This document shows, in pieces, positions 6,484 to 12,674 of a stretch of 41,234 nucleotides of DNA. Every line of letters starts with the position of its first letter. Positions within the stretch are counted from its first letter, which is position 1. The stretch covers positions 1 through 41,234 of the forward strand of contig JAKQCT010000026.1 in NCBI GenBank assembly GCA_029559035.1, read 5' to 3'. The notes below the pieces were generated by a model. The model had not been told where the DNA came from and did not search any database. It saw only the letters and a program-made list of their open reading frames with translations. The position numbers and the translations under genes were made by a program. The DNA is from Acidobacteriota bacterium. Lineage in GTDB: Bacteria > Acidobacteriota > UBA4820.

Positions 6484-7603
6484 TGATGATCCCCCAGTTT
6501 CTCAAATAGCGGAATACGTCTTCGGCATGCGTGGCCCGCTTGAACTTGATCTTGTTGGTGCCGGAGAGTTCGATGCGTTTTCCCCGCCGGTCGTCGGGGA
6601 ACATGATCTTGAATACGGCCCGGCGGATCGTGCCTCCTGGCAGACGCTTGCGGAGATAGTTCTTTTCCAGCGTCTCCATCACATTCTTGGAGCGAACGAC
6701 GAAGGATGGGCCGTGCGTTTGTTGGATGTTGAAATGAAGCTCAGCGAGGAAGGCCGAATGATCTTCGTCGACCGGCATGTCAAAGTCATCTTCCGCTATC
6801 CGCGCGAGATTGATGCGGTCCGCCGATCCAGGCGAGTCGAAAAAGTCTTCGTCCTTGAGGCAGCACTCGGCAAACGCTTTGCGGAGAGCGGTCTCCTCCT
6901 TTTCAAAACCGGCTTCTATTTCCACCTGCCCGGTTTCATTGTTATAGCTGATGAAGTCCTGCTGCGCGGGACGGAGGATGGTCGGTGCAACTTTCGGCCT
7001 CGTGCGGGTTCCCTTGAAAATCAATTCCGCTTTGACCCGTTTCTCGTGGTAGACGATGAAATTCGTGTATGCACCCTCTTGATAGTGGCGGACGAGAACC
7101 CGGTCACTGTTTTTGTGATCCTTGAAGACTTCGGCGAGTTTTGTTTGGAAGGCGCTGGAAGCCGCATCCGCGTCAACGATGCCCGCTGCCGACTTCCCGC
7201 GAAAAATGGTGAAGCGTTCGGCGCGCCAGAGGTTATACCGATCATACGCAAGGGTAAAAGCATCCTCGTTCTCGCTTCTGACCTTCAGACTCATACATTC
7301 GACTGGTAAATCTCCATTGCCGTCCGGTGCGTATCCGCATTCGTTGCAAGCGGCCACGAGGTCTTCATGGCCTCGCTCGGTACAGAGGTCAAAGGCCATG
7401 TAGAGGCTTTCGAGCAGATCGTCCTTGCCGTCCCCGTCGCCATCGACAAGGAATTCCTTGAAGCGGGGAACATCAAGAGATGCGGCGTCAAGCCCGAGTC
7501 GACCATCCCAAAGGCCAACGAAGTTGCGGAGGATGGCCTCTTGGCCCTGGAATTTATCCAAAAACCGATCCGCATTGAACGTTCGATGCTTGAGCTTCCC
7601 CAT
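6476..7603 (-). CDS. Uncharacterised protein with an EF-hand-like loop (first cargo gene of the lexA-led operon)
   Basis: The 375-residue product matches no domain I can name. Residues about 53-66 read DGDGDGKDDLLE, close to the Ca2+-binding EF-hand loop pattern, though position 8 is acidic instead of hydrophobic. The middle (about 170-215) is rich in strands (RVLVRHYQEGAYTNFIVYHE), and the end is basic and helical. It starts only six bases after the lexA stop and its end overlaps the next gene, so lexA and the two proteins form one transcription unit. Function is unknown; placement under a self-cleaving repressor suggests stress-triggered expression. Confidence 0.7.
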   Translation of the reverse strand: MGKLKHRTFNADRFLDKFQGQEAILRNFVGLWDGRLGLDAASLDVPRFKEFLVDGDGDGKDDLLESLYMAFDLCTERGHEDLVAACNECGYAPDGNGDLPVECMSLKVRSENEDAFTLAYDRYNLWRAERFTIFRGKSAAGIVDADAASSAFQTKLAEVFKDHKNSDRVLVRHYQEGAYTNFIVYHEKRVKAELIFKGTRTRPKVAPTILRPAQQDFISYNNETGQVEIEAGFEKEETALRKAFAECCLKDEDFFDSPGSADRINLARIAEDDFDMPVDEDHSAFLAELHFNIQQTHGPSFVVRSKNVMETLEKNYLRKRLPGGTIRRAVFKIMFPDDRRGKRIELSGTNKIKFKRATHAEDVFRYLRNWGIIID

Positions 7604-7609
7604 TCTCTC

Positions 7610-8257
7610 TTACCTCCCTTGTCTGTGCCGGACGGCGATGACCTTGCCGAGAATACGGAGCCCGTCGTCGGGTCCAACCGGGATCGGTCGATGCTTCGGA
7701 TTTTCCGGTCTTAGTTCTATTTTTTCGTCACGAATGAAAAGCCGTTTCACCGTGGCTTCGTCTTCCAATAGGGCGACCACGATGTCTCCGTTCTCAGCCA
7801 CGGGCTGTTCGCGGACCACAACCAGATCGCGTTCTCTGATTCCGGCGTTGACCATGCTGTCTCCGGCAACTTCGAGGGCGAAGCATCTGCCCGACCGGGC
7901 GATCCTGCCTTCGACCATGATCTCGCCGACGATATTCTCCACAGCCAGAATCGGTCGGCCCGCCGCCACGCGTCCGACGATGGGAATGGCGGTCATGACG
8001 GAGAGTGTGTCCTCCGGTTCGCGGACGATGGCAAGACTCCGGGCTTTTCTCGCCTCGCGTTTCAGGTATCCCTTGCGGACGAGCTGGTTCACCTGTCCAT
8101 GCGCACTGGCGTGCGATATCCCGAGAATATCGGCAAGCTCCTTTATGGTCGGGGGGAACCCCCGATGGTTCGTGAAACGGCGTATCTCCTTCAAGGCGTT
8201 GATCTGTGTGTCGGTTATCTCCTCAACAGGGCGTCGGCCTCTGCCTTTACGTTCCAT
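7610..8257 (-). CDS. lexA: LexA-type repressor of the element
   Basis: The 215-residue protein has the winged-helix DNA-binding domain of LexA (FPPTIKELADILGISHASAH, about 34-53) and an S24 protease domain. The expected autocleavage bond Ala99-Gly100 lies in RVAAGRP, the catalytic Ser134 in GDSM and the catalytic Lys171 in TVKRLF. RecA-triggered cleavage would derepress its targets. The start at 8257 is preferred because GAGGT lies seven bases upstream; the longer frame to 8341 begins without a site. The two uncharacterised cargo genes follow six bases after its stop, so it likely controls its own promoter and them. A typical length for the family is 200-240 residues. Confidence 0.9.
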   Translation of the reverse strand: MERKGRGRRPVEEITDTQINALKEIRRFTNHRGFPPTIKELADILGISHASAHGQVNQLVRKGYLKREARKARSLAIVREPEDTLSVMTAIPIVGRVAAGRPILAVENIVGEIMVEGRIARSGRCFALEVAGDSMVNAGIRERDLVVVREQPVAENGDIVVALLEDEATVKRLFIRDEKIELRPENPKHRPIPVGPDDGLRILGKVIAVRHRQGR

Positions 8258-8354
8258 TTCGATGACCTCGGTCTTCCTGAGTCTTGAAAGCCTCATGAAC
8301 GACATCGGCCGCGGTGCCGAGTGGAGGCACACTACGGCCACGTTACAAAATGCT

Positions 8355-8384
8355 ATTATATAACCCTGATAGGCGTCAGGTCAA
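8355..8384 (-). promoter_or_regulatory. lexA operon promoter with palindromic operator
   Basis: On the minus strand TTGACC (8384-8379) and TATAAT (8360-8355) are 18 bases apart, a near-consensus sigma-70 promoter. The spacer holds the interrupted palindrome CCTGA-N6-TCAGG (8365-8380), which overlaps the -35 edge. A repressor bound there would block RNA polymerase, so it is the best candidate operator for the adjacent LexA-type protein. Confidence 0.7.
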
Positions 8385-8429
8385 TTCAAAAAAATGTACA
8401 CAGACCGAGGGAAGGCTTCAACTAATCGA

Positions 8430-8463
8430 AAGGAAAGAGATTGAGGGCGATAGAGGCCCTCAA
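8430..8463 (-). terminator. Terminator after the recombination gene block
   Basis: TTGAGGGC (8441-8448) and GCCCTCAA (8456-8463) form a perfect 8-bp stem with a 7-base loop. On the minus strand it is followed by a pyrimidine-rich TCTCTTTCCTTT tail. It lies 30 bases past the last gene of the recombinase block and before the lexA promoter. Confidence 0.6.
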
Positions 8464-8494
8464 GAATGAGAATGTCGGCAGACGGGTGGAAGGC

Positions 8495-8929
8495 TTATTC
8501 GATGCGGTCTTTGCGCATCTGCGCCCACATTTTGCGCTGACGGTTCCAGTGGGGAACGGCCGCGACGGGCCGGAGGTCCCTCTCCAGGATCAGGTCGCGG
8601 CCCTTGGTTGTATTCGGTAGGAAAAGAATGTCCTCCTGAATGTCCGGAGCGAGATTCAGCAAGTTCATGATCTGGGTGATGCGCGCCCGGGTCACGTAGC
8701 CGAGGCGGGCAAGGTCCGCGTAGTCTTGTACCTCGCCGCGCCGGACCAGCCCGTCGAAGCGGATCGCCAAAGCCAGAAGCCTGGCGACACGGGGGATGTT
8801 CCCTTTGCCGGTTGAACCGCTCTGGTTGTCGGATTGTGCCCCGCCGGACTTGCGTTTGTTTCTCGGCTGGAATGTGAAGCTCACTTCCAAGTGCCCACCG
8901 CCGCCCGAAAGACGTATCGTCGAGGTCAT
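8495..8929 (-). CDS. Helix-turn-helix partner of the serine recombinase
   Basis: The 144-residue protein starts at 8929, where ATGA overlaps the recombinase stop. The N-terminal 35 residues are basic and glycine-rich and probably disordered. Residues about 68-95 (DYADLARLGYVTRARITQIM) form a clear helix-turn-helix like ParB/KorB-type DNA binders, and the C-terminus is basic. Small proteins of this type often follow large serine recombinases on mobile elements, and it may be a recombination directionality factor or repressor. That role is inferred from position. Confidence 0.7.
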   Translation of the reverse strand: MTSTIRLSGGGGHLEVSFTFQPRNKRKSGGAQSDNQSGSTGKGNIPRVARLLALAIRFDGLVRRGEVQDYADLARLGYVTRARITQIMNLLNLAPDIQEDILFLPNTTKGRDLILERDLRPVAAVPHWNRQRKMWAQMRKDRIE

Positions 8930-10539
8930 GTGCGCTCCTCCACTCCACGGGTTCCGTCTCCCATGCACATTGCCTTGATGCCGGGGGATCGGAACGTCAC
9001 GGTCACTTTGCCGTCGCGTCCATCGTAGGCGACACGCTCGACGAGGGTCTTGATGATCCGCGCCTGCTCGCGTGGGGCGAGCGATTCCCAAATGGGATCG
9101 AAAGCCGTGAGGGCTTTCTCCAGGTCTCCCTCGTCCAGTGTTTCTTTCTGAATGGCGACGGTTTCCTCCCGGATGGCGGTCATCCGCTGCTCCAGAGACC
9201 GTATCTGGTCCTGAAGATCGGCCATCTGATCGGTCACCAGCCGTCGGTCCGTGCTTGATGTGGGCGACTCGGCCACAAGGGCGCGGAGTCTGACATCCAG
9301 CCGTTTGAGTTCGCGCTCGTGGGCCCGACGTTCGGTTTCGAGTTCCGTCAATCGCTTTTGGCTCTGTGCCCGCACCTCTGATGCCGTCTTCGAAAAGACC
9401 TCCGTGCTTGAGCCCAAGCCGCGGATATAGTCGACGACCGCGGTTTCGATCTCATGGGCGTTGAGCGATTTGGTCGGACAGGCCGTCCATCCGCGTTGCT
9501 GGGCGGTCAGGCAGACGTAGTAGCGGTAGTGCCTTCCGTTCTTGGCGGTGTAGGTATGCACCATGGCGGTTCCACAGGGCGCGCAGTAGAGCAACCCCCT
9601 CAGCAGCGCTCCGTATTTGTTGCGGATATCCTTTCCGCCGGAGCGGCCGTTGTGCCGCAGGGTATCCTGTACCCGCTGCCAGAGGTCCGGGTCCACGATT
9701 CCCTCGTGCTCCCCGCGGTAAATGGTGCCCTTGTAGCAGACGTTGCCTGTGTAGACGACGTTGGTGAGCAACCGAAAGAGGCTGCTTTTGTTGAACAGAT
9801 TCCCGCCGCGCACATCCCCTCGCTGGGTGGTCCACTGTTTTGCCCCCCACTTGCGGCGTTCGAGTTCCTGCACGACGGGGATCAGTGCTTTATGCTCCAG
9901 GTAGAGGTCGTAGATGCCCCGCACTTTCAAAGCCTCGTCTTCGTTGACGATCAGCCGTCCACCCTTACGATCCACGTCATAGCCTAGGACAGGCATGCCC
10001 CCGACCCATTTGCCCTTCTTGCGGGCCGCGGACATCTTGTCTCTGGTCCGCTCCGAGATGATCTCCCGCTCGAACTGGGCGAAGGAAAGTAGGATGTTTA
10101 GGGTGAGCCGTCCCATGGAGCTGGTCGTGTTGAACTGCTGGGTGACAGAGACAAAGCTCACGGCGTGCTTGTCGAAGAGCTCCATCATGCGGGCGAAGTC
10201 CAGGAGAGACCGGCTCAGACGGTCCACCTTATATACCACCACGCAGTCGATGCCGCCGGATTCGACATCGGCGAAGAGCCGCTTGAGGGCCGGGCGCTCC
10301 ATATTGCCGCCGGTGAAACCACCGTCGTCGTACCGCTCTGAGATGCACAGCCATCCCTCATGCCGCTGGCTCGCGATATAGGCTTCCGCGGACTCCCGCT
10401 GGGCATCGAGGCTGTTGAAGTCTTGGTCGAGACCTTCGTCGGTGGATTTCCGGGTATAGATGGCGCAACGCACGGTCGTCCTGTGAGTCTCCACCGATTG
10501 CCGGATGGATGGATTGTTTCTTTCCGCAGGTCTGCTCAT
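8926..10539 (-). CDS. Large serine recombinase (integrase of the element)
   Basis: The 537-residue protein has the resolvase catalytic domain at about 22-170, with the nucleophile Ser32 in IYTRKST and Arg107/Arg110 in KVDRLSR. A recombinase domain follows at about 185-310, then a zinc-ribbon segment (CAPCGTAM and later YYVC and TACP cysteines, about 325-375) and a long coiled coil at about 395-470. This is the full architecture of phage- and ICE-type large serine integrases, so the gene is probably active. It starts with a four-base overlap with DUF2924 and ends overlapping the helix-turn-helix gene, so the three are one operon. It catalyses integration and excision through Ser-DNA intermediates. 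Confidence 0.93.
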   Translation of the reverse strand: MSRPAERNNPSIRQSVETHRTTVRCAIYTRKSTDEGLDQDFNSLDAQRESAEAYIASQRHEGWLCISERYDDGGFTGGNMERPALKRLFADVESGGIDCVVVYKVDRLSRSLLDFARMMELFDKHAVSFVSVTQQFNTTSSMGRLTLNILLSFAQFEREIISERTRDKMSAARKKGKWVGGMPVLGYDVDRKGGRLIVNEDEALKVRGIYDLYLEHKALIPVVQELERRKWGAKQWTTQRGDVRGGNLFNKSSLFRLLTNVVYTGNVCYKGTIYRGEHEGIVDPDLWQRVQDTLRHNGRSGGKDIRNKYGALLRGLLYCAPCGTAMVHTYTAKNGRHYRYYVCLTAQQRGWTACPTKSLNAHEIETAVVDYIRGLGSSTEVFSKTASEVRAQSQKRLTELETERRAHERELKRLDVRLRALVAESPTSSTDRRLVTDQMADLQDQIRSLEQRMTAIREETVAIQKETLDEGDLEKALTAFDPIWESLAPREQARIIKTLVERVAYDGRDGKVTVTFRSPGIKAMCMGDGTRGVEERT

Positions 10540-11075
10540 TCATTCCTCCTGTTCGGCTCTCCGTTTTGCTTTCGCGGCTCCTTGGATTCCGCAAGTCCGA
10601 AAAAGAGGAATCCGTTCCATTTGCTGCCCGTGGCCTCCTGGGCGATTGCGGAGAGGGACTTGAACCGTCGTCCGTCGTACTCGAAGCCTTTGTCGAGCAC
10701 CTTGACCACGATGTCACGGCCCCGGAACTCTCTGGCCAGCAGCGTTCCGGGCAAGGGCAATCTGCGGTCCCGCAATTGGTGCAACCGGCCGGTCACCGAG
10801 CGCTCCCTGACTTCCATCAACCCCGGTTTCAACGGATCGCGTGGTGTGCGGACCCGGAGATCCGCGTCGTTGGCGATCTCTTCAGCCCTCCGCTTGGCCC
10901 GCTCCGAAAGATCGCCCTCGGCCATGGCTTGAATTCGCCAGGCAATCCGTTTTCGAAGGAAGTCTTTGTGGTACGACCTCGTTTCCTCGCCGAAGACATC
11001 GATATACCGCTCCCGAAGTTCCCCTACGGTCATCCGGGAAAGTGCCTGCACCTGCTGATAAGTCGTTTCATTCAT
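10536..11075 (-). CDS. DUF2924 family protein
   Basis: The 179-residue protein contains the DUF2924 signature: RRLPLPGTLLAREFRGRD, then EYDGRRFKSLSAIAQEATGS and a WNGFLFFGL end. The N-terminal half is helical and basic. DUF2924 proteins are commonly encoded next to large serine recombinases on mobile elements, and the family function is not established. The gene has an AGGAGG site seven bases before its ATG and its stop overlaps the recombinase ATG by four bases. A role as a DNA-binding accessory of recombination is inference. Confidence 0.85.
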   Translation of the reverse strand: MNETTYQQVQALSRMTVGELRERYIDVFGEETRSYHKDFLRKRIAWRIQAMAEGDLSERAKRRAEEIANDADLRVRTPRDPLKPGLMEVRERSVTGRLHQLRDRRLPLPGTLLAREFRGRDIVVKVLDKGFEYDGRRFKSLSAIAQEATGSKWNGFLFFGLAESKEPRKQNGEPNRRNE

Positions 11076-11084
11076 GGCAACCTC

Positions 11085-11228
11085 CTATTTTTCGGACCAA
11101 CCGCCGAAATCGGCCAGCCGCTCCAGCCGTCTCGTGGCGTTAACCACTGCATGAATGAAGGCTTCTATTGGCCGAACAATCAAGTCGATTCTCTGTAAAC
11201 TCTTCGTGTTCTTGGGTTTGCGCCACAT
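11085..11228 (-). CDS. Possible small overlapping gene, 47 aa
   Basis: This out-of-phase frame overlaps the 3' half of the 11140-11361 gene and extends beyond it. The predicted peptide begins MWRKPKNTK and ends LADFGGWSEK, with an amphipathic helix in the middle. Its TAG stop overlaps the AGGAGG site of the DUF2924 gene, a layout typical of coupled genes. There is no clear ribosome site before its ATG, so it might be chance. Confidence 0.3.
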   Translation of the reverse strand: MWRKPKNTKSLQRIDLIVRPIEAFIHAVVNATRRLERLADFGGWSEK

Positions 11229-11361
11229 GGCCGGCCATATCCGGGCTGGATGGCGGCAGGCGGCGTCCCCTCCGGTAACGGAGGTAGCCTTCTCCCAGAA
11301 TCGAGGCGATCTCTGAAATGGTTTCCTCGAGACGAGGTGCTGAGGATTCTCTACGTTCCAT
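11140..11361 (-). CDS. Small conserved-looking protein, 73 aa, at the head of the recombination operon
   Basis: The start at 11361 is chosen because GGAGG lies five bases upstream; the upstream in-frame extension overlaps leader DNA. The peptide has an N-terminal amphipathic helix (RLEETISEIASILGEGYLRY), a basic patch and an ENRLDCSANRSLHS tail. I recall similar tails in small proteins encoded upstream of DUF2924 genes on mobile elements, but no function is known. It is the first gene of the block that continues with DUF2924 and the recombinase. Confidence 0.55.
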   Translation of the reverse strand: MERRESSAPRLEETISEIASILGEGYLRYRRGRRLPPSSPDMAGHVAQTQEHEEFTENRLDCSANRSLHSCSG

Positions 11362-11473
11362 CATGTCCTCCTTGCGGCGACCGCAGGGGGCGTCGTGGAT
11401 GCCGCCGGGAGGATGGGTTCGGCCGTCAAGTCGCCGACCGCGGGTCCACCGATCCGCCCTGAAGGGCGGGCTT

Positions 11474-11597
11474 GGCGTCACCCACAACGGTCTCCGTCTC
11501 TCTCGGCCGCTTCCGCTGTCTGGCGTTTGTCTTTTGCCGGGCGCTTCCGCTCGGCTTCCGGTCGATACTTACCGGAGCTCCTTTCGGGGTGTCGGAC
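11474..11597 (-). promoter_or_regulatory. Element leader motifs upstream of the recombination operon
   Basis: Two motifs found elsewhere in the element sit in this noncoding leader. CCGGTCGATACTTACCGGAG with GTCGGAC 13 bases later (11558-11597) repeats the 1415-1454 motif. GGCGTCACCCACAACG and following bases (11475-11497) match the strand at 4646-4668 in the sigma leader. On the minus strand the second motif reads GGAG..CGTTGTGGGTG, lying about 110 bases before each gene start. No standard -10/-35 pair was seen. Confidence 0.5.
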
Positions 11598-11788
11598 CTG
11601 GGTTGACGACAGGAGAGGCGTTAACAGCGGGCGGAAAAGGAATGGAGAATCGGAGAATCAGGAGGGCACATCCGAAAGCGGCGGGCGAAAACGTCAGCGT
11701 TCATCCGCGAAGCCCGCAGGCTGTGCGGGAATCGGAGAAGAGGAGAGAATGTGTGGGCGGGCGCAAAGCGGCGTGGAATCGCCTGAAA
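11598..11788. other. Noncoding GC-rich stretch at the element's right end
   Basis: No frame here has a convincing ribosome site or protein-like composition. Short near-repeats such as GGAGAATCGGAGAATCAGGAG are present. The recombination junction (attachment site) probably lies here or just right of it, but without the left end or an empty site it cannot be identified. Confidence 0.4.
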
Positions 11789-11823
11789 CAGCAAAACCCC
11801 GAGGGGATGACCCGACGGGGTTT
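11789..11823 (-). terminator. Rho-independent terminator after tRNA-Asn
   Basis: On the minus strand AAACCCCG (11823-11816) pairs with CGGGGTTT (11801-11794), and the inner GGG/CCC can also pair. The tail reads TTGCTGTTT after the final T residues of the stem. It lies 40 bases past the tRNA-Asn 3' end on the same strand. Confidence 0.65.
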
Positions 11824-11863
11824 CGCGCTAACAAATGACCGCTGAAGTTCAGCGGATTAAATT

Positions 11864-11940
11864 TGGCTCCCCGGGAGGGATTTGAACCCCCGACCTAGTG
11901 ATTAACAGTCACCCGCTCTGACCAACTGAGCTACCGGGGA
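11864..11940 (-). tRNA. tRNA-Asn (anticodon GTT)
   Basis: The 77-base gene folds as a full cloverleaf. The acceptor stem is TCCCCGG with CCGGGGA, the anticodon loop is CTGTTAA with GTT, the T-loop has TTCAAAT, and the CCA end is encoded. The tRNA is intact, and the element lies downstream of its 3' end. Confidence 0.95.
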
Positions 11941-11953
11941 GCAGGAACTGCGT

Positions 11954-11982
11954 ATTGTAAGCAAAAAAGCGAAAAAAATCAA
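11954..11982 (-). promoter_or_regulatory. Promoter of tRNA-Asn
   Basis: On the minus strand TTGATT (11982-11977) and TACAAT (11959-11954) are exactly 17 bases apart. The -10 box ends 13 bases before the tRNA 5' end, which fits transcription start spacing. Confidence 0.7.
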
Positions 11983-12032
11983 GGAGGTATACGCGCCGGT
12001 TATTTCCCGCTAGGCACGCCTTCGCCGCCTGG

Positions 12033-12077
12033 AAAACCGGAACCTTCACTTTAAATGCTGATCCTCAGCTTTTCCGG
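12033..12077 (-). terminator. Terminator-like hairpin after rsmG
   Basis: Directly past the rsmG stop, CCGGAA pairs with TTCCGG on the minus strand (12077-12072 with 12042-12037) and is followed by TTTTCC. Inside is the small hairpin GCTGA-GGA-TCAGC. It probably ends the long atp-to-rsmG array. Confidence 0.55.
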
Positions 12078-12674
12078 CTATTTGCCTGAAATTGTTCCAC
12101 ATGGAACAGCCGCGAGAAAGATCCCCCAGCTCTCTTCTATCCTATTTTCAACCGAGAACCCGCATTTCCAAAGTTCCGATTCGTAATACTCGCCGGCTTC
12201 TTTTCCGGTCCATACCAGGAAAGGGGCTCCGGGCTTGAGGCTTTTCTGGACGAGTTTCATGAGCCTTGGACGCAGCTTGACTCCTCTTACCGTTATTCCG
12301 TCAACCGTCTTATCGCCGACTGAAAAGTATTCTTCCGCCGCGCTCTCGATCACTTTTGCGGGAAGGCCAAGCTCCGAAGCGCACTCCCTCAGGAAATAAG
12401 CCTTGAGCCTGGCGGGCTCCAAAAGGATCTACTGATCGGCGTTCCCGCACAGGGCGAGAGGTATCGCCGGGATCCCGCTGCCGCTGCCTATGTCCACGAA
12501 GGTCCCGCCCTTGACGAAAGGCAAGCCGCAGAAGGTCGACTCGATCCCCTTCTCCAGGAGCTCTTCCCTCCCGCTGAAAGAAGTCAGGTTCGTCCTGCTG
12601 TTGCAGATGAACAGCTTTTCGATGTACTTCTCCAACTTATCCCGCTTTTCGGCAGCAAGGTCTTCGTATCTCAT
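12078..12674 (-). pseudogene. rsmG: rsmG (gidB), 16S rRNA m7G methyltransferase, with in-frame TAG at codon 82
   Basis: RsmG methylates N7 of G527 in 16S rRNA using SAM. Residues 1-81 include the SAM motif DIGSGSGIP at 61-69. Codon 82 is TAG (12431-12429) and the same frame then continues ILLEPARLKAYFLREC to a second TAG at 12080, so the two halves are one gene with a nonsense codon, not a frameshift. The neighbouring atpD also ends in TAG, so TAG is an ordinary stop here. A CAG-to-TAG change would explain it. The alternatives are a sequencing error or stop readthrough. The ATG overlaps the mnmG stop by four bases. Loss of RsmG is known to give low-level streptomycin resistance in other bacteria. 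Confidence 0.8.

Larger units (their letters stand above)
1..11860. mobile_element. Integrative element with large serine recombinase (left end outside window)
   Basis: Core element genes on the minus strand (nuclease, sigma-like factor, DUF2924, large serine recombinase, helix-turn-helix partner) surround two cargo modules. Arginine codons are mostly CGC/CGG here, whereas the chromosome to the right favours AGG, so the stretch looks transferred. The right boundary must lie between the last element gene (start at 11361) and the tRNA-Asn 3' end (11864). A terminator at 11793-11823 probably already belongs to the tRNA. The left end and both attachment sites cannot be placed from this window. 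Confidence 0.7.

Noticed and set aside
6335-7309. Plus-strand open frame (324 codons) opposite the cargo operon
   Set aside because: The minus-strand genes have coupled starts and a strong promoter; the plus-strand frame has neither and no protein-like pattern.
11864-11940. tRNA-Asn as the attachment site of the element
   Set aside because: The tRNA is intact, no second copy of its 3' end is visible in the window, and the element encodes a serine rather than a tyrosine recombinase. The other end of the element is not available to test it.
12429-12431. TAG reassigned as a sense codon throughout the genome
   Set aside because: atpD and other genes here stop at TAG at their expected lengths, so a global recoding is not supported.
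12078-12674. Frameshifted rsmG or two separate genes
   Set aside because: The two halves are in the same frame (starts 252 bases apart) and join across a TAG codon, so a single gene with a nonsense codon is the simpler reading.
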